A stretch of DNA of 22,926 nt, taken from Capsulimonas sp. (lineage in GTDB: Bacteria > Armatimonadota > Armatimonadia > Armatimonadales > Capsulimonadaceae). Within the stretch, counting starts at the first letter, position 1; every line of letters begins with the position of its first letter. Below the pieces are notes generated by a model, which saw only the letters and a program-made list of their open reading frames with translations, ran no database searches and was not told the DNA's origin. The position numbers and the translations under genes are program-made. Shown here piece after piece: positions 1 through 8,237 of the stretch. The stretch is from NCBI GenBank assembly GCA_025963815.1, contig JAOQAA010000729.1, forward strand, positions 1-22,926. Direction: 5' to 3'.

Positions 1-918
1 TCAGCACGCTACTTAACTCCGTTCGACGATGGCCTCAGACTTGTCCCGGCCGATTTGGACCGCCTCCAGCGGCTGTCTCGCGACAACGACGCGCAGCAAC
101 AGTACACGATGCGGCTGCGCCCAATTGTTGACGCCAAGCTTGCGGAACTTCAGCAGACAGTCGCTCTCAACAAATCAGGGAATCCGCAGCGCGCCCTGGA
201 TATCGTAAACTCCGGTCACGGCCAGCAAGTCATGGAAAATATTCGCGCCGAGATTTCCCGAATGCAGGCCGCTCAGGCCCAACTCTTGGCGCTGCAATTG
301 GGCGCTTCGGAAAGCGCCTCACGTCAAACATTGCAATCGGTGAGCAGTTCTCTCGCCGTCGCCATCATTCTGCTCGGTGTGGCGGCGTGTTCCGTGGCGT
401 CATTGATGAGACGCACCGCCAAGGCGGATGAGAAAATTCGTTCCTACAACACGATTTTAGAACTTCAAAAGGGTGAACTGGAGCGAGCCAACGGTCAGCT
501 GGAAACCCTGGCGACGACGGACGGGCTGACGGGGCTCAAAAACCATCGCGCTTTCCAGGAACGGCTGTCTGAAGAAGTATCCCGCGCCGCCCGATACCAG
601 ACTCCGCTTTCCCTGATTCTATTGGATGTGGATCGCTTCAAAGAGTACAATGACGCACACGGGCATCCGGCCGGTGATGAAGTGCTCAAATCCGTGGCGC
701 GTATTTTGCAAAATAGCGCTCGCAACACGGACTTCGCGGCGCGCTACGGGGGTGAGGAGTTCGTTCTTATCCTGCATCAGACCGACATGGAAGGGGCGAC
801 GGAATTCGCGGAGCGATTGCGAGTCTTAGTGGAAGGACATCCATGGCTCATGCGAGATGTTACCGCTTCCTTCGGAGTGGCGTGTTTGCAGAGAGAGGAC
901 AAAGGCGGGCGAAGTTAA
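1..918 (+). CDS. CHASE3-like sensor diguanylate cyclase (GGDEF), 5'-partial, frameshifted at its 3' end
   Basis: The frame is open from base 1, so the gene starts upstream of the window; the TTG at 55 is not the real start. The first ~90 residues (YLTPF, then a helical stretch with LRPIVDAKL and NSGHGQQVM) look like the C-terminal half of a CHASE3 periplasmic sensor. A membrane helix follows (SLAVAIILLGVAA, about nt 350-410), then a coiled linker and a GGDEF domain. The active site is GGEEF (nt 748-762), preceded five residues earlier by an intact RxxD inhibitory site (RNTD). The protein should make c-di-GMP from two GTP at the inner membrane. The frame stops at 916-918, before the last conserved GGDEF segment, which continues in another frame (separate entry). 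Domain calls are confident; the ligand is unknown. Confidence 0.85.
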   Translation, partial: SARYLTPFDDGLRLVPADLDRLQRLSRDNDAQQQYTMRLRPIVDAKLAELQQTVALNKSGNPQRALDIVNSGHGQQVMENIRAEISRMQAAQAQLLALQLGASESASRQTLQSVSSSLAVAIILLGVAACSVASLMRRTAKADEKIRSYNTILELQKGELERANGQLETLATTDGLTGLKNHRAFQERLSEEVSRAARYQTPLSLILLDVDRFKEYNDAHGHPAGDEVLKSVARILQNSARNTDFAARYGGEEFVLILHQTDMEGATEFAERLRVLVEGHPWLMRDVTASFGVACLQREDKGGRS

Positions 919-995
919 TCGCACGCACGGACGAGGCCCTCTACAAATCGAAGGCGACAGGGCGAAATCGCGTGACATGCGCTGTTCCGGCCTAG
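900..995 (+). pseudogene. Out-of-frame C-terminal tail of the upstream GGDEF gene
   Basis: Read with codons starting at 915, the sequence gives LIARTDEALYKSKATGRNRV and stops with TAG at 993-995. This is the classic end of a GGDEF domain (helix with ADEALYxAK, then GRNRV). Relative to the upstream frame, the shift matches loss of one base somewhere in about 900-914, next to the short runs AAA and GGG. It could be a true mutation that truncates the cyclase or a sequencing/assembly indel. The tail has no start of its own. Confidence 0.8.
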
Positions 996-1002
996 CGACG
1001 CA

Positions 1003-1665
1003 TCAAGGGATCGTCGGCGTCACCTCCACATAGTAGCCCGTGTACTCGCCGCGATCAGTCACGATTTCTCCCTTTTGAACGGCGCGGCGCAGGGGTTTGT
1101 CCTTGGCGTCCGTCATTCCCGTGATATGCACAGTCTTGCCAAGCGGCGCAAGCAGCGTGTTCTTGCCCGAGTTCATGACTTCCCCCTGCTCGCCTAACTC
1201 CTGTACCTCCACCGTAAGACTGACGGCGTTGTTTGGCGCCGATTCTGGAATGACCTTGATGGCGTATCCATCCTGACCTTGTCTGCCGACGGAGATCGAC
1301 CCGCCGGCTTTGTCGGTAACCGTCATGGTCGGCGCTTGAATCACCTTCTCAACACTCTTGCCGTTTTTGTCCACATGGTAACGCACGAGGTTCATCGTCA
1401 ATCGATACTGTCCAGGCTGCACGTCGTTCGCGTGAAGTTCTTTCTCAAACTCGGCAACGGCCTGCTCGCTTCCGCGCGCGATCACACTGTTGTCGTGAAA
1501 ATTACATGTCAGTTCATCGAGCTTTTGAGCCGATTTGATGTGCATGGGAACATCTTGCGCAAGAATATTTTGCAGCACGGTGGTTTCCGAGACAGTTGGT
1601 CCCTGTCCATGGGCAAAGGGAGCGAGCGTAAGTAAAGCAAATATGGGCAGCAGATGGCGTCTCAT
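1003..1665 (-). CDS. Secreted protein resembling secretin N/core domains (hypothetical)
   Basis: This 220-residue protein has a clear signal peptide (RRHLLPIFALLTLAPFAHG, cleavage near residue 20). An AAAGGAG ribosome site precedes the ATG. Residues ~55-95 (SVIARGSEQAV, then EFEKELHANDVQPGQYRL) resemble the small beta-alpha domain before the secretin channel, where a 'V.V.G....v...e..l..lDv.p.qv' pattern is typical. Residues ~115-200 (TMTVTDKAGGSISVG, VIPESAPNNAVSLTVEV, LGKTVHITGM) resemble the beta core of secretins. It is far too short for a gated channel and has no type II or type IV pilus genes beside it. It is convergent with the GGDEF gene. The resemblance is by eye; function is unknown. 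Confidence 0.7.
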   Translation of the reverse strand: MRRHLLPIFALLTLAPFAHGQGPTVSETTVLQNILAQDVPMHIKSAQKLDELTCNFHDNSVIARGSEQAVAEFEKELHANDVQPGQYRLTMNLVRYHVDKNGKSVEKVIQAPTMTVTDKAGGSISVGRQGQDGYAIKVIPESAPNNAVSLTVEVQELGEQGEVMNSGKNTLLAPLGKTVHITGMTDAKDKPLRRAVQKGEIVTDRGEYTGYYVEVTPTIP

Positions 1666-1781
1666 GACAGCAGCGTTCTCCTTTGAAATCTCTCACCATA
1701 TGATACTCAAAGTTTATGAGTGCTTCATCCATTCCGTGACTTGTTGTGTCGGCGCGTCCCTGGGAAGGGTAAAATAGCCGC

Positions 1782-2852
1782 ATGACTGAGCACGACAACC
1801 ATCGAAATGCCCTGCCTGTCGGCGTCGGAATCGCGCTGCTCGCCGCGATCTTATTTGGCGTCAGTACACCGTTCGCCAAATTGCTGCTGGGAAACACACC
1901 GCCCATTTTACTGGCGGGGCTTCTGTACCTGGGATCGGGGCTGGGGCTTTCCGTGCTCTACTTCACTCGCCGCACGGCGGAGGAGGCGCCGCTGTCGCGC
2001 GCGGACCTGCCATGGCTGGCGGGAGCGATCCTCTTTGGAGGGATCGTTGCGCCGGTCTTACTGATGCTGGGCCTGAAATATACACCCGGATCTTCGGCGT
2101 CGCTTCTGCTGAACTTGGAAGGGGTATTCACGTCTCTGCTGGCATGGTTTGTCTTCAAGGAGAACTTCGACCGGCGTATTGCTTTGGGCATGGCGCTGAT
2201 CGTGGGAGGCGGACTGGTTCTTTCGTGGCAGGGACTAGGCGGATTTTCGCTGCCGCTGGGATCGCTGGCCATCGCGGGCGCTTGTTTGTGCTGGGGGATC
2301 GACAACAACCTGACGCAAAAGGTCTCGGCGAGCAATCCGTATCAAGTCGCCGCCATCAAAGGCGCTATGGCGGGCGCCGTCAATTTGACGATTGCACTGG
2401 CCCTCGGCGCGAAGTTCCCCGCCCTGCCCCAGGTCGGCGGCGCGATGCTCGTTGGTTTCCTGGGCTACGGTCTCAGTCTGGCGTTCTTTGTCCTGGCGCT
2501 GAGGCATGTGGGCACGGCGCGCACGGGCGCTTATTTTTCCCTGGCTCCGTTTGTCGGAGCCATAGTCTCACTGGTTCTCTTGCACGATCCCATCGGCCCG
2601 CAGTTCTTGGTTGCGATGGCGCTTATGGCTGCGGGAGTGTGGCTCCATCTTTCCGAGAAGCACTCCCACGATCATCGCCACGAGCGCCTCGTCCATAGCC
2701 ATCGTCATACGCACGACGCGCATCACCAGCACGCCCATGCGCCGGGCGTCGATCCTACGGAGCCACACACCCATGAGCACGTCCATGAACCGATGACGCA
2801 CTCCCATCCCCATTTCCCAGACATCCACCACCGCCACAATCATTCGACTTGA
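1782..2852 (+). CDS. EamA/DMT-family transporter with His-rich C-terminal tail
   Basis: The protein has 356 residues. Residues ~13-288 hold about ten hydrophobic helices in two EamA repeats, starting with the typical LLAAILFGVSTPFAKLLLG, which marks the drug/metabolite transporter superfamily. Residues 289-356 form a hydrophilic tail with about 24 histidines in 68 residues, many in HSH, HTH and HxH steps, ending PDIHHRHNH. Such a tail probably binds a transition metal such as Ni, Co or Zn, as sensor, buffer or substrate handover; this is inference. Similar tails occur in some other EamA proteins. The ATG at 1782 follows a purine-rich GGGAAGGG. The next gene, YnfA-like, is close and co-oriented, suggesting an operon. 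Confidence 0.9.
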   Translation: MTEHDNHRNALPVGVGIALLAAILFGVSTPFAKLLLGNTPPILLAGLLYLGSGLGLSVLYFTRRTAEEAPLSRADLPWLAGAILFGGIVAPVLLMLGLKYTPGSSASLLLNLEGVFTSLLAWFVFKENFDRRIALGMALIVGGGLVLSWQGLGGFSLPLGSLAIAGACLCWGIDNNLTQKVSASNPYQVAAIKGAMAGAVNLTIALALGAKFPALPQVGGAMLVGFLGYGLSLAFFVLALRHVGTARTGAYFSLAPFVGAIVSLVLLHDPIGPQFLVAMALMAAGVWLHLSEKHSHDHRHERLVHSHRHTHDAHHQHAHAPGVDPTEPHTHEHVHEPMTHSHPHFPDIHHRHNHST

Positions 2853-2875
2853 TCGCTGAAAGACACACAATTTCC

Positions 2876-3208
2876 ATGTTATTGATCAAATCCCTTCTGC
2901 TGTTCTTTCTTGCCGGACTTGCCGAAATCGGCGGCGGCTATCTGATTTGGCAGTGGTTTCGTAAAGGACAGCCCTTCTACTTCGCGCTTATTGGCGCGGC
3001 GCTCCTGATCGTTTATGGACTGCTGCCCAGCTTCCAGCCCACGGCGGCGTTCGGCCGCGTTTACGCCGCTTACGGCGCGATATTCATCGTGATGTCGCTG
3101 CTGTGGGACTGGCGGTTCGATGGGCGCAAGCCAGATGGCCCAGAAACTTGGGGCGCCCTGATTTGCTTGATCGGCGTTTCCGTCATCATGTACTGGCCGC
3201 GCCGCTGA
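2876..3208 (+). CDS. YnfA-family (UPF0060) small membrane protein
   Basis: The 110-residue protein has four hydrophobic helices (about 4-24, 32-52, 61-80 and 89-107) and the family signature near the N-terminus, AEIGGGYLIWQWFRKG, plus YAAYGAIFI and a D-R-P/G segment. Length matches the usual ~108 residues. I chose the ATG at 2876 because the protein then starts MLLIKSLLLFF like the family; a TTG at 2849 overlapping the upstream stop would add nine polar residues. YnfA proteins belong to the DMT superfamily and are loosely linked to small multidrug-resistance efflux. It lies 23 bp after the EamA transporter and is probably co-transcribed with it. Substrate is unknown. Confidence 0.92.
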   Translation: MLLIKSLLLFFLAGLAEIGGGYLIWQWFRKGQPFYFALIGAALLIVYGLLPSFQPTAAFGRVYAAYGAIFIVMSLLWDWRFDGRKPDGPETWGALICLIGVSVIMYWPRR

Positions 3209-3317
3209 AAAACAGTGAAAGAACTGAATTTAATGGTAAAATTGCTTCAACCGCCGAAGAGAAACTGGCGATAAGCTCAATGGGACGAAGATCTCGATTT
3301 ACGGAATCGCCACCCTC

Positions 3318-5765
3318 ATGCCACCAGATGAACTCGATCGACTAGCAGCTCTGCGCGACTATCACATTCTCGACACGGCTCCCGAAGATGCGTATGACGA
3401 TATCGTTCGGCTTGCCGCATTTATCTGCGGAACTCCCATCGCGACGGTCACGCTCGTGGACGCCGAGCGGCAGTGGTTTAAGGCCGCCGTCGGCCTGACT
3501 GTGACAGAAACGCCGCGCGACATCGCCTTCTGCGCCCACACCATTCTTCAGCCGGACATGATGATCGTCCCGGATGCGGCCGAAGACGCGCGCTTCGCCG
3601 ATAACCCCTTCGTCACCGGCGATCCTCACATCCGATTTTATGCGGGCGTCCCTCTGATCACCGAAAGCGGCCATGCGCTGGGGTCGCTGTGCGTGATCGA
3701 CCGAGCCCCCAGACGCCTTACGGCGGACCAGGAGGCGGCTCTTCGAACGCTCGCGCATCAAGTCGTCAACAACCTCGAGCTCGGGCGACGCGCGGCCGAG
3801 CAGGATCGCCTGATCGCCGAGCGCGAGCAGGCGATCGCCGCGCGGCGTCACAGCGAGGAAAATTTTCAGGCCGCCTTTGACAACGCCGCCGTGGGCGCGA
3901 GCATTATCGGCCGGGATGGCAGTTTTATCACCGTCAACAAAGCATTCTGCTCGATCCTGGGATATACCCTGGAAGAAGCGCTGGCGACCGACTTTGCGTC
4001 GATCACCCATCCGGACGACCTCGCGGAAACGGTGATGCTGATGGGGCGGCTGATGGAAGGCCGGATCCCCAACTTCGTTCTGGAAAAGAGGTGCCTGCGT
4101 GGAGACGGCTCGTATGTCTGGACCCAGAACAGCGTGTCTCTTACCTACGACGAGCTGGGCCACCCGCAGAACACAATCACGCTGACCGAGGATATCAGCG
4201 AACGAAAGGCGGCGGCGCAAGTTCAGGCGGAGACGCAGAAGCGCACGGTGCAGTTTCTTTCGGCGCTGGAGGCGAACCAGGGTCAAATGGCGCTGATCCT
4301 GGACAATGTGGAGGATACGGTCTTCCTCCTGGGCGTCGGTCCCGAAGCAGACTATCGGTTTCTTTTTGTCAATCTCTCCTTTATGAAAACTACGGGGCTC
4401 CGCGCGGAGCAAATCATTGGGAGGCGAATTCAGGAGGTAGTCCCAGTTTCCTCTCAAGCCCTTATACTTGACAAGTACGCGGAGGCAATCCGCGAGCGGC
4501 GCCCGGTGGAGTGGCAGGAGACATCCGCCTATCCACTGGGTGAATGCGTCGGCGATGTCCGCGTGATCCCGATTTTCGATGAATCCGATCGCTGCGCCTA
4601 CCTCCTGGGAACAGTCCACGACGTTACCGACCGCAAGCGCGCCGAGGACGAACAGGCAAAGCATCTTCTGGAAGCGCGGGAGCGGGCGGACCGCGATCCG
4701 CTGACAAGCCTGCTCAATCACCGCGCCTTCCAGCACAGACTAAATGCAGAGGCCGATCGCGCCCAGCGTGAGAACACGATCCTTGGCGTCGTGATGCTGG
4801 ATTTAGACAACTTCAAGTTCTTCAACGACGTGTACGGTCACGCGATCGGCGATCAAGTCCTGCGCGCTGTCGCCGAGCGCCTCACGCACATCTGCCGTCC
4901 CTACGACACGCTGGCGCGCTTCGGCGGCGATGAGTTCGCTCTTCTGCTGCCCAACGTCCACCATGCGACCGCCACGGAAGTCGAGGCGCGCCTGCGTTCC
5001 TCCCTCCAGGGATTGTCCTACTATCCTGAAGACCTTGGGGCGGCGATTCCGATCTCGGTTTCCGTCGGCGCGGCGCTCTTTCCTGATGGCGACACAGACT
5101 GTCACGCCGTGCTCCACCGCGCCGACGAGCGGCTGATTCTGGCGAAGACTGGCGGCGACACGGAAGAAACGGCGCGGCGCTTCCGTATGGACGCCGTCGC
5201 CCATTTCCAGGGATTTTCAATGCTGGACGCTCTGGTGACGGCAGTCGACAACAAAGACCGATATACCCGGCGTCACTCCGAGGATGTCATGGAGTTTTGC
5301 CTGCTGATCATGCGCGAGCTGGACATGGACGAACGCGAGCAGCGCACCGTGGCGGTCGCCGCGCTGCTCCATGATGTCGGCAAGATCGGCGTCCCCGACC
5401 ATATTCTGCGAAAACCGGGAAGACTAACAGCCGAGGAATTCGAAGCGATCAAGCTGCACCCCATGATGGGATCGGTCATGGTCAGCTCCGTGCCGGGCCT
5501 GGAGGCGACACTTGATGCGGTTCGCCACCATCACGAACGCTGGGACGGCGAAGGATATCCCTTTGGCCTTCGGGGCGAGGAAATCCCGCTGATCGCCCGC
5601 CTCATGGCCGTGGCCGACGCCTTCAGCGCCATGACCACCGACCGCCCTTACCGCGAGGGAATGGAGCGGCAAAAAGCCCTGCGCATCCTGCAAGACGGCG
5701 CAGGAACACAGTGGGACCCGGTGTGTGTCCGTGCGTTCCTTCAAGCCCAGCAAAATCAAAAATAA
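3318..5765 (+). CDS. GAF-PAS-PAS-GGDEF-HD-GYP protein (bifunctional c-di-GMP synthesis/hydrolysis)
   Basis: An 815-residue cytosolic sensor with no membrane helix. Domains in order: GAF (~22-155), PAS (~178-295, closing ITLTEDISERK), a second weaker PAS (~315-440, closing TVHDVTDRKRAE), GGDEF (~457-610) and HD-GYP (~630-810). The cyclase site is a perfect GGDEF at 536-540, with an inhibitory RPYD at 527-530. The HD-GYP part has H653, HD at 685-686 (HDVGKIG), the HHERWDGEGYP segment with GYP at 746-748, and VADAFSAMTTDRPYR. Both the cyclase and the phosphodiesterase site therefore look intact, so net c-di-GMP direction should depend on GAF/PAS input. No clear ribosome site was seen before the ATG. 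A second GGDEF gene lies 2.3 kb upstream. Confidence 0.95.
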   Translation: MPPDELDRLAALRDYHILDTAPEDAYDDIVRLAAFICGTPIATVTLVDAERQWFKAAVGLTVTETPRDIAFCAHTILQPDMMIVPDAAEDARFADNPFVTGDPHIRFYAGVPLITESGHALGSLCVIDRAPRRLTADQEAALRTLAHQVVNNLELGRRAAEQDRLIAEREQAIAARRHSEENFQAAFDNAAVGASIIGRDGSFITVNKAFCSILGYTLEEALATDFASITHPDDLAETVMLMGRLMEGRIPNFVLEKRCLRGDGSYVWTQNSVSLTYDELGHPQNTITLTEDISERKAAAQVQAETQKRTVQFLSALEANQGQMALILDNVEDTVFLLGVGPEADYRFLFVNLSFMKTTGLRAEQIIGRRIQEVVPVSSQALILDKYAEAIRERRPVEWQETSAYPLGECVGDVRVIPIFDESDRCAYLLGTVHDVTDRKRAEDEQAKHLLEARERADRDPLTSLLNHRAFQHRLNAEADRAQRENTILGVVMLDLDNFKFFNDVYGHAIGDQVLRAVAERLTHICRPYDTLARFGGDEFALLLPNVHHATATEVEARLRSSLQGLSYYPEDLGAAIPISVSVGAALFPDGDTDCHAVLHRADERLILAKTGGDTEETARRFRMDAVAHFQGFSMLDALVTAVDNKDRYTRRHSEDVMEFCLLIMRELDMDEREQRTVAVAALLHDVGKIGVPDHILRKPGRLTAEEFEAIKLHPMMGSVMVSSVPGLEATLDAVRHHHERWDGEGYPFGLRGEEIPLIARLMAVADAFSAMTTDRPYREGMERQKALRILQDGAGTQWDPVCVRAFLQAQQNQK

Positions 5766-5776
5766 TATCATCCGAT

Positions 5777-6205
5777 ATGAAAATCACAAAAGCAATCTCA
5801 ATTCCGAATTGGAATGACGAGGCCCGAGACACGGCAATCGCGTATTGGCAGTCGCGCGGGATCGTCTTCACCGACGTCTCCGAAGATCGGTTGACGGGGA
5901 AGCGAGGCTCCCCATGGGGCAATATGACGTCCTTTGATATGAGCAAACTGGTCGCTATTCTGATGATTGACCATGTCAAAGACGGCGAAGTCATCTGTGT
6001 GCTGGATGTCGACACCTCGTTTCAGGCGATCACGGAATGGAACGCGGCTTACTGGGGGCTGGAGATGGATACATTCGAAAGCGTCCTGCTGCATGGCGAC
6101 GCAAGAGAACAAGAATGGCGAGAGTTTCAAAAGAACAGTCGAGCGGCGGCATGGCGTTGGACGCTCTCGTTCACTCTTCTCGGCCACAAACGAGGCCGAC
6201 TATAA
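5777..6205 (+). CDS. Hypothetical protein (142 aa)
   Basis: The protein is soluble, has no signal peptide or membrane helix, and belongs to no family I recognise. It starts MKITKAISIPNW. The middle alternates charged and aromatic residues (IAYWQSRGIVF, WNAAYWGLEMD) and the C-terminus is basic (LLGHKRGRL). I prefer the ATG at 5777 to an upstream in-frame ATG at 5711, because the latter would sit inside the HD-GYP gene. The start lies 11 bp after the HD-GYP stop, so the two are probably one transcript. No clear Shine-Dalgarno was found. A link to c-di-GMP signalling is only positional. Confidence 0.7.
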   Translation: MKITKAISIPNWNDEARDTAIAYWQSRGIVFTDVSEDRLTGKRGSPWGNMTSFDMSKLVAILMIDHVKDGEVICVLDVDTSFQAITEWNAAYWGLEMDTFESVLLHGDAREQEWREFQKNSRAAAWRWTLSFTLLGHKRGRL

Positions 6206-6223
6206 AATCAGATCGTGCTTCGC

Positions 6224-6685
6224 CTAGCCGATCTCCAATCGGATGTCCGTCTTCACTGAGTTCGCGAGAAAACACGCCTCGTGCGCCGCGTGGTGCAGCG
6301 CCTCTAACTCCTCAAGCGTCGCCTCGCCTCCCGCGAACGTCACGCGCGGCCGCAGCGTCACCGTTGTGACCGCCAGCCGCCCCTCCCCATTCTTCTCCAG
6401 CACCCCGACAGCGTCGTCTTGATACTCATCCACCACAAACCCACGCTTCGCCGCCAGCGATAAGAACCACAGCATATGGCAACTGGACAGCGACGCCACA
6501 AACGCCTCTTCCGGGTCCACCGCCGACGCGTCCGACATCGGAACCGGAACCGAATGCGGCGACGACGACGCTCGCACCTCCGCTCCGCCATCAAACTTCC
6601 AATCGTGCGCCCGGTTATACCGATTATCCGTAAACGCCTCGGCGGCGCCGCGCCGCCAAATCACCGTCGATGTGTGTTCGGACAT
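6224..6685 (-). CDS. OsmC/Ohr-family thiol peroxidase
   Basis: A protein of about 153 residues with the OsmC fold pattern: an N-terminal sheet, a mid helix with SLSSCHMLWFL, and a C-terminal HEACFLANSVKTDI segment. The two redox cysteines are C69 and C138. OsmC proteins reduce organic hydroperoxides in the cytosol. Two consecutive ATG codons occur (6688 and 6685); AGGAG lies 3 nt before the first and 6 nt before the second, so I chose the second. The gene is convergent with the hypothetical gene ending at 6205, with only 18 bp between, and divergent from the gene at 6888. The nearby VOC protein need not be related. Confidence 0.92.
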   Translation of the reverse strand: MSEHTSTVIWRRGAAEAFTDNRYNRAHDWKFDGGAEVRASSSPHSVPVPMSDASAVDPEEAFVASLSSCHMLWFLSLAAKRGFVVDEYQDDAVGVLEKNGEGRLAVTTVTLRPRVTFAGGEATLEELEALHHAAHEACFLANSVKTDIRLEIG

Positions 6686-6835
6686 CATTGTCTCCTAGTA
6701 TTGTATATAAGGACAAATTCTACCAGAACGGCTTACCACAACATACTCCTTTGTCTCGAAATTCTCATGACAGGAGAATCCGCAAACTTCGTTCCCCGTC
6801 AGCCTCACCACTCCACACTTCTCCTGGTCTACTCT

Positions 6836-6844
6836 TGGTATGAT
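6836..6844 (+). promoter_or_regulatory. Possible extended -10 promoter element
   Basis: The bases TGGTATGAT fit an extended -10 element (TG, one base, then TATGAT), about 43 nt upstream of the ATG at 6888. No good -35 box is visible, which extended -10 promoters can tolerate. This is a weak call: only a short match in a 199-bp intergenic region between the divergent OsmC gene and the small gene at 6888. Confidence 0.3.
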
Positions 6845-6887
6845 ATCCTAAGAATATCGATGGAACAACGCCGAGGGAGAAAAGACT

Positions 6888-7229
6888 ATGAGTGAATATT
6901 TGACTGTATTGAGTGAAGAGCTTGGCGAGACTTTCGACGATGAGGCGTTTCTGATGCAGATCCGCTACGATTTCCGATGGGACAAGGAGGCGTTTGTGCG
7001 TCTCACGGCGGCGATGGAGGAATGCTGCCGGCAATCGACGGCGAGCGACAAGGTGGACCGCTGGATCGTCGAAGGGTTCTCGCATTTGTCGTCGTTTGTC
7101 GAGAACTGGACAAACCTTCCGATCTTTCCTCGTGAATATCCGGACGAATATTACGAGGAAGCATACGAGCGCCTGTCGAACTTAAGGAAGAAGTGTCTTC
7201 GGCCACAAGACAATGCTTTTGCAAACTGA
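6888..7229 (+). CDS. Hypothetical acidic small protein (113 aa)
   Basis: An acidic, soluble protein beginning MSEYLTVLSEELGETF, with several amphipathic helices and a conserved-looking aromatic patch (WTNLPIFPREYPDEYY). It has no signal peptide or membrane helix and I do not recognise the family. A purine-rich GAGGGAGAAAAG ahead of the ATG serves as ribosome site. It ends 24 bp before the GNAT gene, so the two are probably co-transcribed. Codon use looks like that of its neighbours. Confidence 0.75.
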   Translation: MSEYLTVLSEELGETFDDEAFLMQIRYDFRWDKEAFVRLTAAMEECCRQSTASDKVDRWIVEGFSHLSSFVENWTNLPIFPREYPDEYYEEAYERLSNLRKKCLRPQDNAFAN

Positions 7230-7253
7230 GGCGCCGAGCCGATAGAGTCATCA

Positions 7254-8216
7254 ATGATCACTATCGGCTCAATTACCCGCGACGCGGCGGCGGGAGACTT
7301 TCCCTTCCTCGCCGCACGCTATCCCGGCAGGCGGCGCGCCCTCAAGGAGTTCACGCATCGCGATCCAGATTTCGTCTTCTGGATCTATCCTGACGGCAAA
7401 TTGCACGACGCGAAGGACTCCCACCTGCGCAATACGCCGCGCGGCTTTGAATATATTCTAGACGATGAGCCGGACTACGGCGGCTTCCTGCGCGGTCGCG
7501 TGGCGACCGCGTTTGGTCGCCAACTGATTGTCGTCTACTGCCGGGCGGAAGCGCTGTCGGCGGCGGGGCCACAGCTCGATCAATTCCTGTGTGGGATCGA
7601 TGCACTGCCGATCGCAATCCAATCAGATGCGCTCGTCGTCAGCGATAACGCCGACATTTATGGGACGATCACCGACATATTCAGCCGAGGAGACGCCAAG
7701 AAAAAGGCTCGCGCCGTGCTCACACCATCGCTCACAATCCGACCCGCCGCCTCGTCTCACTCCGGCGAAATTTCCTCCCTCATCCACGAGGCGACGCGCT
7801 GGTTGGCGTCGAGGTCTATTGCGCAGTGGGAAACTCCGTGGCCGGACGAATGGATCGCGTGGAAGGTTGAGATCGGCGAGTTTCATTGTGTGTTTGAGGG
7901 GGACGTGATGGTCGGCGTAGTGCGGCTGATCTGGTCGGATACAGAAATGTGGGATGATAACTCGGACCCAGCAGGGTATGTGCATACGCTGATCTTGCGG
8001 CGGGACTTTGCGGGGCGCGGGATTGGTCGCGCGGTTCTCGGATGGGCGGAGGAGCAATGCCGGCGGCGCGGCGCTGAGTACGTGCGGCTGGACTGCCGGG
8101 CGAGTAATCCTGAGTTGAATCGGTATTATGTGGAGCAGGGATTTGTCGCTTGCGGGGAGAAAACCGTCGATGGATACTGCGGTCGCCTCTATCAGAAACG
8201 TCTTGTCATTCCATAA
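7254..8216 (+). CDS. GNAT-family N-acetyltransferase with an unidentified N-terminal domain
   Basis: A 320-residue protein. The C-terminal half (~161-320) is a GNAT fold: substrate-side strands, then GYVHTLILRRDFAGRGIG, whose RDFAGRGIG (250-258) is the acetyl-CoA-binding motif A, then SNPELNRYYVEQGFVACGE as motif B. The N-terminal ~150 residues (FVFWIYPDGKLHDA, FEYILDDEPDYGGFLRG, then a Val/Ile-rich section) are not a GNAT repeat that I can recognise. The substrate is unknown; GNATs transfer acetyl from acetyl-CoA to amines on small molecules or proteins. The gene follows the small gene at 6888 by 24 bp and precedes a small membrane protein gene by 21 bp. Confidence 0.88.
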   Translation: MITIGSITRDAAAGDFPFLAARYPGRRRALKEFTHRDPDFVFWIYPDGKLHDAKDSHLRNTPRGFEYILDDEPDYGGFLRGRVATAFGRQLIVVYCRAEALSAAGPQLDQFLCGIDALPIAIQSDALVVSDNADIYGTITDIFSRGDAKKKARAVLTPSLTIRPAASSHSGEISSLIHEATRWLASRSIAQWETPWPDEWIAWKVEIGEFHCVFEGDVMVGVVRLIWSDTEMWDDNSDPAGYVHTLILRRDFAGRGIGRAVLGWAEEQCRRRGAEYVRLDCRASNPELNRYYVEQGFVACGEKTVDGYCGRLYQKRLVIP

Positions 8217-8237
8217 TGCATTTGAAGGCGGCGATCT

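Noticed and set aside
3342..4736. Long open frame on the minus strand (464 codons)
   Set aside because: It lies fully inside the GAF-PAS-GGDEF gene, has no domain signature and reflects GC-rich codon bias.
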